Shown: positions 1 through 6,974 of the stretch, piece after piece
How positions within the stretch are numbered: position 1 is the first letter of the stretch
Layout: each line of letters starts with the position of its first letter
Origin: Thermoanaerobaculia bacterium
GTDB lineage: Bacteria > Acidobacteriota > Thermoanaerobaculia > Multivoradales > JAHZIX01
DNA length: 64,000 bases
Reading direction: 5' to 3'
Assembly (NCBI GenBank): GCA_027069135.1
Contig: JALXFE010000447.1
Span: forward strand, 1 to 64,000
Program-made: the position numbers and the translations under genes
Notes under the pieces: model-generated
The model's input: only the letters and a program-made list of their open reading frames with translations
Told to the model about the DNA's origin: nothing
The model's database searches: none

Positions 1-1
1 T

Positions 2-3000
2 TTCGACCGTGGGCGTCTGGAGGGCCTTCTCGGCAGCGCCACGGGCATTCCCTTCCTCCTACGGGGCCACCTCCACCGCACCCGCACGAAGGTTCACGAA
101 ACCCCCGACGGTCGCTGCCTGGAGCTGACCGCCGGAGCCGCTTACCCCGGCGGCAAGTACCAGAAGCTCTATCTCATGGGGGAAGCGGATCTGGAGGCCG
201 GGAAGGCCCGGCTCCACTATTTCCGCTACAGCGAGGAGAGCGGCGGCTTCTGGACCCGGGACAACCTGACCTACAAGGGGGCCAGGGACGGCATCTGGAC
301 CGTGGACCTACCCCCCCACCTCCGGCTGGGGGAGGCCACCGCCGGAGACGAAACGGCTGCGCCCCGGGAGCTCACCGAGGGTCGCCGCCGCAACCTGACG
401 CGGGACTACCGCCGGGCCGTGGCCGGGATCCACGGCCGCATGCGCTTCTTGGGCTTTGCCGACAGCCGGCCCCGCAAGAAGGCCCAGGTGCAGGAGCTCT
501 TCGTACCCTTGCGGCTGAAGGTGGGAGGTCCCGGGGAGGACGCTTCCTGGAGCACGGCTCACCTTCTGACCGAGCTCCTAAAGCAACGCCGGGGCGGCCA
601 CGGCGCCCGCCTGGTGGTCTTGGGGGATGCCGGCAGCGGCAAGACCACGCTCTGCCGCTTCGCCGCCGTGGTGCTGGCCGGCGAAGGGCCCAAGACCCTC
701 GGAAGCTCAGACCCCTTGCCTCAAGGCCCGCCGAGCCTCCTCCCCCTCTTCCTACCCTTTCGGGAGTACGTCGCTTTCCGCCGGCAGGCCAAGGAAGGCT
801 CGCTCCTGGACTTCCTTGTCCACCAGGCCCGCAACCACCTGCAACTCCATGGGGTGACGGAGGACTTTCTCCGCCAGGCCCTGACCTCCGGTGACGCGGT
901 TCTGCTGCTCGACGGCCTGGACGAGGTGGGCTCCGCCGAGCAGCGAGCGAGCCTGCAGGATGGGGTGCTGGCCTTTCTCGATCGATACCAGAAGCTGCCG
1001 GTACTCCTCACCAGCCGCATCGCCGGCTACCGCGAGGTACCGCTGCCCCAGTGGAGGTCCGAGCGGGGCAAGGACGGCTTCGTGCATCTCGAGTTAGAGG
1101 ATTTCTCCGACGACGACCTCGACGCCTTCGTGGGGCATTGGTACGCTGTGCAGGAGGCCGACGACCCGAAGGCTCGCCAGGAGGGCATCCGGGAGCTGAG
1201 CTCCGCCTTCCACGCCTCCCCCAACCTCAAAGCCCTGGCCCGCAACCCCATGCTCGCCACCCTCATCGCCCTGGTGCACCGCTACGAGGCCCACCTGCCC
1301 GGGGAGCGGGCCAGGCTATACGAGCTGTGCATCAAGACCCTCCTCGAAACCTGGCCGGCGGTGACCAAGCGCAGCTTCAAAGAGCTCGACACCGGGGTCC
1401 AGCGGGTCTACCTGGAGGCCTTGGCCTACCGGATGCAGACGGACCGCAAGGCGTCTTCCCGCGAGGTCGTCCTGGATAGAGAAGCCCTCGTTCGGACTCT
1501 CACCGACATCGCCCTGGAGCGGGAGCCCAACGCTGACCGGGCCGTCGAGGCCCACCGCATGGAACGGTGGGCGGCTTATCTCGAGCAGGGAACGGGGTTG
1601 CTGGTGGAGCAGCAGCCGGGAATCTTCGGCTGGTTCCACCTCTCCTTCATGGAATACCTCGCCGCCTGCCGCCTGCAGCAGGTGGAGGAGGACCTGCCCG
1701 AGGCCCTCCGGAAGCGCCTGGGGGATCCCGCCTGGAGGGAGGTCTGCCTGCTGGCGGTGGGCAGCCGGGCCACGGACCGACCCTTCTTGGGTCAGCTCTT
1801 CGAGAGCTTGAAGGAAACGGCCAGCTATGAGACGTGGCTCTTCCTCCTGCGCTGCCTGCTGGAGGAGGCGGATTTCGCCGACGAGCAGCGGGACGCCATC
1901 GCCGTCGGCGTCGCCGACGCGGCCCTCGACGTTCCATTCCCCCGGGCCCACGAGCTCACCGAAGCTTTCGCCCGACTGGAACAGCTCTCCTTTCGTCACG
2001 GAACTTGGGCCCGGGGTTGGTTGGAGACCCGGCTGGGGACGGCCCGGGGGGCTTCCCTTCAAGGCGCCGTCGTCCTCAGTGGCCTCGTCGAGATGGGCAT
2101 GTTCAGAGGGATCGCCGGGCGCCCGGGAGAGAATCTGGTGGGGGCCTTGGACGGCCGCCGGGACCGGGCAGAAGCGGCGGTGGACCTCCTCGAATTCCTG
2201 TCCAGCCATAGCCTCGCTCCGTGGCTGGAAGAACGGGTGCCGGCGGAAGGGGCCCTGGCCTGGGCCCGGGAGCAAGCCCCCGGGGAAACCCTTCACTTTC
2301 TCTGCCTTTCCGCCTTGCATCGATCTCCCCTGGCCCCGGCCCTCCTCCTCGCCCGCCTTCGCTGGGCCGGGAGTTTCCATACCCAGAGCCAAGGCTGGGC
2401 GGAGGATCTCCGAGATCAGGAGCACCCTCAAGGCCGGGGGATGCCCGAGCTCTTTCAGGCGAAGCCCGTCGAGCTTCTCGTGGCGCCCGTGGGGCTTTGG
2501 CCCGGAGCCGCTGGCCACGAAGGAGATCCGGTAGATGTCGCCCGATATGTCGCCCGAGTTTTCGCCCGAGATTTCGCCCGAGTTTTCGGCCGAGATGTCC
2601 ACCGAGATTTCGCCCGAGATTTCGCCCGAGATTTCGACCGAGTTTTCGACCGAGTTTTCGCCCGATATGTCGCCCGAGTTTTCGACCGAGATTTCGCCCG
2701 AGATTTCGCCCGAGATTTCGCCCGAGATGTCGCCCGAGATGTCGCCCGAGATGTCGCCCGAGTTTTCGCCCGAGATTTCGCCCGAGATTTCGCCCGAGAT
2801 TTCGCCCGAGATGTCGCCCGATATTTCGCCCTAGATGTCGCCCGAGATGTCGCCCGAGATTTCGCCCGAGATTTCGCCCGAGATGTCGCCCGAGATGTCG
2901 CCCGAGTTTTCGCCCGAGATTTCGACCGAGATGTCGCCCGAGTTTTCGACCGAGATTTCGCCCGAGATTTCGCCCGAGATTTCGCCCGGGATGTCGCCCG

Positions 3001-3736
3001 AGATGTCGCCCGAGATGTCGCCCGAGTTTTCGACCGAGATGTCGCCCGGGATGTCGCCCGAGTTTTCGCCCGATATTTCGCCCGAGATTTCGACCGAGTT
3101 TTCGACCGAGTTTTCGACCGAGTTTTCGACCGAGTTTTCGCCCTCCGGCCCCTTCCAGGCCATAGGACATCCCCGGGGAGGCCGGACCTCCGTCGGCAGG
3201 ATCCGGAGGCCCGAGCCTGGGATGGGTTGACGCATAAGACCACCCAGGAAGGTGCCCAAGAAACGACCAGGAAGAAAGCCGAGGGGTGGCTCCGGGTCAC
3301 CATCACCCGCTTCACCCTGGAAACCTGGGCCGGCCTGGTCCTGGCGATGAAGCAGGACGAAGGAACCCGCCAGGCCTCCGTCAGCCACCGCCTGGCCAAC
3401 GCCTGGTTGCTGACCTTCTGGGAAGGGGTGGAGGGGCAGCTACCGAAGCGGCCCGAGCCCGGCTCCCTGGCTCTCTACCTGGGCCTCGCCTGGTCCCAGG
3501 CCGCCACCACCCGCCTGTGGCCCCATAGCGAGCGCTTCCGGGAATTGATGGCCGCCCCCGCCCCGGACCATTGGCTCCCCCGCAGCCAATGGCATCTCTG
3601 CTGGCTGCTTCACGATGCGCAAGACCCCCACCACTCCAAGGGCTACGCCGAGGCCATCGAGGTGGGGAGAAAGGACGGGGAGCTACCCGGTTACGCGGCG
3701 GCCATGGCTCAATATGTGGTGCCGGTGGACACTTGA
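2..3736 (+). CDS. Metallophosphoesterase-NACHT STAND protein with tetrapeptide array (5' end outside window)
   Basis: The reading frame is open from base 2, so the N-terminus lies outside; 1244 residues are visible. The first visible residues contain GHLH, matching the last metal-binding motif (GHxH) of calcineurin-like phosphoesterases, so an N-terminal MPE effector domain is inferred. A NACHT NTPase follows: Walker A GDAGSGKTTL near base 625, Walker B LLLDGLDEVG near base 900, and the usual NACHT-associated helical end FHLSFMEYLAACRL near base 1640. A helical region precedes a 50-unit [AD]R[DVY][FV] array (bases 2540-3139), then about 200 further residues with a Trp-rich C-terminus. Bases 3140-3270 just after the array read unusually for this protein, so a local frame disturbance is possible. 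NACHT STAND proteins are intracellular signal sensors, some of them antiphage; defence is an inference here. No recognised partner gene lies downstream. Confidence 0.85.
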   Translation, partial: FDRGRLEGLLGSATGIPFLLRGHLHRTRTKVHETPDGRCLELTAGAAYPGGKYQKLYLMGEADLEAGKARLHYFRYSEESGGFWTRDNLTYKGARDGIWTVDLPPHLRLGEATAGDETAAPRELTEGRRRNLTRDYRRAVAGIHGRMRFLGFADSRPRKKAQVQELFVPLRLKVGGPGEDASWSTAHLLTELLKQRRGGHGARLVVLGDAGSGKTTLCRFAAVVLAGEGPKTLGSSDPLPQGPPSLLPLFLPFREYVAFRRQAKEGSLLDFLVHQARNHLQLHGVTEDFLRQALTSGDAVLLLDGLDEVGSAEQRASLQDGVLAFLDRYQKLPVLLTSRIAGYREVPLPQWRSERGKDGFVHLELEDFSDDDLDAFVGHWYAVQEADDPKARQEGIRELSSAFHASPNLKALARNPMLATLIALVHRYEAHLPGERARLYELCIKTLLETWPAVTKRSFKELDTGVQRVYLEALAYRMQTDRKASSREVVLDREALVRTLTDIALEREPNADRAVEAHRMERWAAYLEQGTGLLVEQQPGIFGWFHLSFMEYLAACRLQQVEEDLPEALRKRLGDPAWREVCLLAVGSRATDRPFLGQLFESLKETASYETWLFLLRCLLEEADFADEQRDAIAVGVADAALDVPFPRAHELTEAFARLEQLSFRHGTWARGWLETRLGTARGASLQGAVVLSGLVEMGMFRGIAGRPGENLVGALDGRRDRAEAAVDLLEFLSSHSLAPWLEERVPAEGALAWAREQAPGETLHFLCLSALHRSPLAPALLLARLRWAGSFHTQSQGWAEDLRDQEHPQGRGMPELFQAKPVELLVAPVGLWPGAAGHEGDPVDVARYVARVFARDFARVFGRDVHRDFARDFARDFDRVFDRVFARYVARVFDRDFARDFARDFARDVARDVARDVARVFARDFARDFARDFARDVARYFALDVARDVARDFARDFARDVARDVARVFARDFDRDVARVFDRDFARDFARDFARDVARDVARDVARVFDRDVARDVARVFARYFARDFDRVFDRVFDRVFDRVFALRPLPGHRTSPGRPDLRRQDPEARAWDGLTHKTTQEGAQETTRKKAEGWLRVTITRFTLETWAGLVLAMKQDEGTRQASVSHRLANAWLLTFWEGVEGQLPKRPEPGSLALYLGLAWSQAATTRLWPHSERFRELMAAPAPDHWLPRSQWHLCWLLHDAQDPHHSKGYAEAIEVGRKDGELPGYAAAMAQYVVPVDT
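2534..3139 (+). repeat. 12-bp tandem repeat, 50 units, inside the NACHT gene
   Basis: Consensus unit gcccgagatttc, 12 bases, repeated 50 times without indels from 2540, with a partial unit just before. Variation is nearly confined to three codons: gcc/gac (A/D), gat/gtt/tat (D/V/Y) and ttc/gtc (F/V); the Arg codon is almost constant. Encoded tetrapeptides are mostly ARDF, ARDV, ARVF, DRVF and DRDF. A block of eight units at 2672-2767 recurs at 2936-3031 with one synonymous change, showing higher-order duplication. The unit lacks stop codons in most frames, which creates long spurious reading frames on both strands. Confidence 0.97.
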
Positions 3737-3746
3737 TCCGGCAAAG

Positions 3747-3770
3747 CTCCTGACACGACGGTGTCAGGAG
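3747..3770 (+). terminator. Perfect hairpin after the NACHT gene
   Basis: Ten-base perfect inverted repeat (CTCCTGACAC, loop GACG, GTGTCAGGAG) eleven bases after the NACHT stop codon. No T-run follows, so termination is plausible but not certain. Confidence 0.5.
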
Positions 3771-3875
3771 GGCCGTGACAGACTCGCCGAAGTTGCTCGA
3801 AAGAGGGTTCCCGCGCTCCCTATCCTTGCCGGAGCCCGAAAATCAATCCGTCCACTCAACGTCAAGGAGACATCG

Positions 3876-4250
3876 ATGTCTGCAATGGAAGTAGGTCAGA
3901 AACTCGCGGCCCTATGCAAAGAAGGCAAGGGAATGGAAGCCATCGAAACCCTCTACGCCGACGACGTCGTCAGCATCGAGGCTCAGGATTTCGCGGGCAT
4001 GCCCGCCCGCATGGAAGGGATCGAAGCCGTCAAGGGCAAGAGTGAATGGTGGTACGACAACCACGAGATCCATTCCATGGTGGCGACCGGTCCCTTCGTC
4101 GGCCACAGCCCCGACCATTTCATCGTCGAGTTCGAGATCGACGTCACCCCCAAGGCGACCGGCGAGCGCTCACAGATGCGGGAAGTCGGGTACTACACCG
4201 TCAAGGACGGAAAGGTAGCCCAGGAAGAGTTCCTTTACCTGATGGGCTGA
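3876..4250 (+). CDS. SnoaL-like / NTF2-fold protein
   Basis: A 124-residue protein with the SnoaL-like (nuclear transport factor 2) pattern: an N-terminal helix, the ALYADDVV-type strand (here TLYADDVVS), a GxxAV segment (GIEAVKGKSEWW), and beta strands ending VGYYTVKDGKVAQEEFLYL. The fold binds small hydrophobic ligands or acts as an isomerase or cyclase, but no catalytic residues can be assigned. The start at 3876 is chosen because AAGGAGA lies five bases upstream; the frame stays open further upstream into the NACHT end but lacks coding character there. It stands alone on its strand between the NACHT gene and a convergent lipase gene. Confidence 0.8.
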   Translation: MSAMEVGQKLAALCKEGKGMEAIETLYADDVVSIEAQDFAGMPARMEGIEAVKGKSEWWYDNHEIHSMVATGPFVGHSPDHFIVEFEIDVTPKATGERSQMREVGYYTVKDGKVAQEEFLYLMG

Positions 4251-4296
4251 TGGACGGATGGGCGGATCGCCGGATCGCCCCTTCGAGGGGCGGCCC

Positions 4297-6141
4297 TCAG
4301 GACCCTAGCCATTCCTTCAACATCGCGGCGTTACGGTCGACCACCCACCAGGTGAGGTTGGCCATGAGGTTGACCTGAAACGGGGTCAGCTTGAAGTCCG
4401 GCAGGGTGTAGTTGTTCTCGTTGGTCAGGGAGTAGGTGGGGAAATAGGACACCGGCTCGTAGTGGAAACCGGTGTAATTCTCCGACCCCAGGCCGTTGCC
4501 GTATTCGATGTACTTCTCGAAGGTCCAGGGGCCACCCCAGTCGTACCGGGGTTTGGGATCCGGAGTCGCCGGAAGAAGGGCTTCCCATTCCTTGACCCGA
4601 TCGAGATAGACCCAGAGAACCTCTAACCTGCGCCCCCCGGGCAAACCCCAATGGATATTGGCGACCGTACGAAGGGTGTTCAACGACGTGACGCCGGCCC
4701 ATTCTCCGGGGCCGGCCTTTTCACGTTTCTTGGCAGCCACGAGACCTTGGACGACCTCGGCGAAGCCATCATAGCCTTCACCCCCGGCGTTGCCTGCCGT
4801 ATGCTCGAAGACGTGGTCCAGGCTGTAGGGGTTGGTGCCGTCCGCTAGAGCCTGGCCGAAGAGTTGGGTGATGACGGTATCGATCTGGCTCGCCGTGGGA
4901 GCCGATGTACCGTCGTAGTGGGTGTCGATGATCGTCGAGGTATTGACGAACACCACGATCTTCTCGACGCCGCGGAGCAGAAGGGAGATGATCCCAAAAT
5001 TCTCGAGCAGGCCACCGTCGCCGATGAAGTAGTCCTGCTGGGTGGGCAGTGGGCCTCTCGGGCTATCGATGGGCGTATCCGAGACCGGCCACACATCCCG
5101 CACCATCGTGAAATCGGTATCGTTGAGGTAACCGGCCATGAGCTGGGCGTAGAAAGCGCTGGCCATGGCACTCGCCTCGACCATATTGAAATGGCGATCC
5201 GCCACCCCGAGACGGGCGCATTGAGAGCCGTCGCCGGTCGTCCCTTGGATGCATTGGCCCGGCAGCTGAGCCGGCGCCTCGGTACCGAAAGCGAAGGCCT
5301 CCAAGAAACCACCGCCCAGGTTGATAATCTTGAAGAAACCATGATGTCTCATGGGATAGTCCAATTGAAAGATGCCCGGTGCCCCGACATAGAGGGGAGT
5401 CATCTCCAGGCCGACGTAGAGCTTGGGCCGGTTGGAAAGGCCCTGAGGGCCCATGAGAGTCGCGTTGGCGATCAAATACGGCCGCTGGGAGACACCCTTA
5501 CCGGCCTGTCGAACCGTAAAGAACTTCTCCCCCACAAGGGACGGATTGCGAGACTTGATGTCCGCGACGCTACCGCCGTCAAAGCTGAAGTAGCCCTGAG
5601 CCTTGGGCTTTGTCGCCTTCTTGCTTTCGATGGGGTCGAAGAGGCCGAAAGGGGCGAAAAAGAACTCGCCGACCATCTCGTACCACAGGAGCTGGCTCTC
5701 AAAGCTCTGATCCCAGAGGGCCTCCGCCCGATTCAGCGCTGAATTCAATGCCGTCTGCCCCAACGTGCCCATGACCGCGGCGGAAGAGCTTCTTATCTCT
5801 TCGAAGGTCAAATCCTGGGGCGCCACCACCTTTCCCAACAACTCCTCGTCGGTACCGCAGGGATTGTAGGTAAAAGCCGTGGCCGCCCAGGAACCCCCGG
5901 AGACGCACGAAAGATAGCCGATCTCCTCGAATAAGCCCCGGCTGGTCAGGGCCCGGAGCTGGCCCAGGCAAGCGGTCAGGGACCGGGTACCACCACCGGA
6001 AAAACACACTCCGGTCTTGGGGTTGGACACAGCTCCCGTAATCTGTTCCGGAAACTTGAACTTCTCCGGCTCGCCGCCCTGCTTCGGCTGGGTGACCCAG
6101 ACCTTGGCATTCCAGGTCGCGGGCTTGGTGTCATCGCTCAT
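4297..6141 (-). CDS. cPLA2/patatin-superfamily lipase-like protein
   Basis: A 614-residue protein of the patatin/cytosolic phospholipase A2 superfamily. An oxyanion-type glycine motif, FSGGGTRS, lies near residue 46. The nucleophile motif near residue 80 reads CVSGGSW, like the LSGGSW of fungal lysophospholipase B, with Cys in place of the first Gly of GxSxG. A catalytic Asp candidate sits in GDGGLLENFG near residue 372. This supports a Ser-Asp dyad acyl hydrolase; the substrate is unknown. No signal peptide is visible. The ATG at 6141 is preferred over the upstream GTG at 6162 because AAGGAG lies five bases before it. It follows the RHS/DUF4279 genes on the same strand after about 270 bases, so a functional link to them is possible but unproven. 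Confidence 0.8.
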   Translation of the reverse strand: MSDDTKPATWNAKVWVTQPKQGGEPEKFKFPEQITGAVSNPKTGVCFSGGGTRSLTACLGQLRALTSRGLFEEIGYLSCVSGGSWAATAFTYNPCGTDEELLGKVVAPQDLTFEEIRSSSAAVMGTLGQTALNSALNRAEALWDQSFESQLLWYEMVGEFFFAPFGLFDPIESKKATKPKAQGYFSFDGGSVADIKSRNPSLVGEKFFTVRQAGKGVSQRPYLIANATLMGPQGLSNRPKLYVGLEMTPLYVGAPGIFQLDYPMRHHGFFKIINLGGGFLEAFAFGTEAPAQLPGQCIQGTTGDGSQCARLGVADRHFNMVEASAMASAFYAQLMAGYLNDTDFTMVRDVWPVSDTPIDSPRGPLPTQQDYFIGDGGLLENFGIISLLLRGVEKIVVFVNTSTIIDTHYDGTSAPTASQIDTVITQLFGQALADGTNPYSLDHVFEHTAGNAGGEGYDGFAEVVQGLVAAKKREKAGPGEWAGVTSLNTLRTVANIHWGLPGGRRLEVLWVYLDRVKEWEALLPATPDPKPRYDWGGPWTFEKYIEYGNGLGSENYTGFHYEPVSYFPTYSLTNENNYTLPDFKLTPFQVNLMANLTWWVVDRNAAMLKEWLGS

Positions 6142-6411
6142 GGGGGCTCCTTGGGGATTCACAGGCTCTATTGCCGGCTAAGTCTATAGGTGATTCCCCG
6201 GCGGGGTTGTTACCGGCGTGACGCCCTACACCGAGTCTTGGCCAAAGGCCGAGATCCGCCGCCCCCCTCCGGTCTGGTGGTAGCCGATAAGTGGCAGAGC
6301 TCCTGGCTCAATCCTGAGCACAGACCAGACCGAGAAGCTGTTGTCGGCGATCCCTTCCCCTCCCGTCCCCGAACCCGCTGGTTCAGGGACGGCCAGGGCA
6401 GAACCCTTCAT

Positions 6412-6861
6412 CTACGCTATAATAACCGAAAGACTAAAGGGAACTTCCAATTCCACGAACACGTTCAAGGATGACCACGGTACCTCTACTCCCGCGGTAT
6501 CGCAGTTCGAACGATAGCCGAGAAATATATCAACATCAGCCGATTCCTTCAATTTTCGGAGATACTTCAGAGAAGGCTTCACGACGTCCCAGAGCGCATC
6601 AATATGTTCATACAGAGGCTTCTCCTCGCTAATGTCTGCCGTAAGGGACCACATATCCTGCTTCCAGGGCCCTGTCCTACTACCCTTGCGTGAGTCTCCC
6701 TTTCTATGACTATGTGTTGGTTCAATCCCCAAGGATGAAGAAATATCCCCGAAATCCAATCCCTCTCCCATTATCCGCAACATTGCAGAATACGCAAAAT
6801 ACAACCCTCCCTCGGCCGATGAATTTCTCTCTTCTTCAGCGGTTCGTTTCTCCTGATCCAT
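6412..6861 (-). CDS. DUF4279 protein, candidate immunity partner of the RHS protein
   Basis: A 149-residue protein matching the DUF4279 pattern: an N-terminal strand (YFAYSAMLRI), an Ile-x-x-x-LGIEPT turn, a KGDSRKG segment, a WKQDMWSLTA strand, a helix with LYEHIDALWDVV, and a closing VELEVPFSLSVII. DUF4279 genes occur often as immunity genes in polymorphic toxin loci, and this one lies directly downstream of an RHS gene on the same strand with 113 bases between. AGGAGG seven bases before the ATG supports the start. Its DNA is visibly richer in A and T than the neighbouring genes, as is the RHS tip, which suggests the two arrived together. The immunity role is an inference. Confidence 0.75.
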   Translation of the reverse strand: MDQEKRTAEEERNSSAEGGLYFAYSAMLRIMGEGLDFGDISSSLGIEPTHSHRKGDSRKGSRTGPWKQDMWSLTADISEEKPLYEHIDALWDVVKPSLKYLRKLKESADVDIFLGYRSNCDTAGVEVPWSSLNVFVELEVPFSLSVIIA

Positions 6862-6974
6862 AGACTCGCCTCCTAGAATCGATACCTACACACCATCCTT
6901 ATCAGTTCCCCCAAGAGATAGCCTGCAAGGGAAGAATCATAAAGTATAGGATATATGGATCTCGAACTCTATAC

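Noticed and set aside
1316-2602. 428-residue open frame on the minus strand
   Set aside because: It is antisense to the NACHT gene, lacks any domain pattern and has shadow-type composition.
2534-3139. CRISPR array
   Set aside because: Units are 12 bases with no spacers and lie inside a coding frame. No cas genes are present.
2103-3399. Several long open frames on both strands across the tandem repeat (for example 2103-3170 minus, 2221-3165 plus, 2455-3399 minus)
   Set aside because: A 12-base unit without stops keeps most frames open. Only the NACHT frame continues coherently on both sides of the array.
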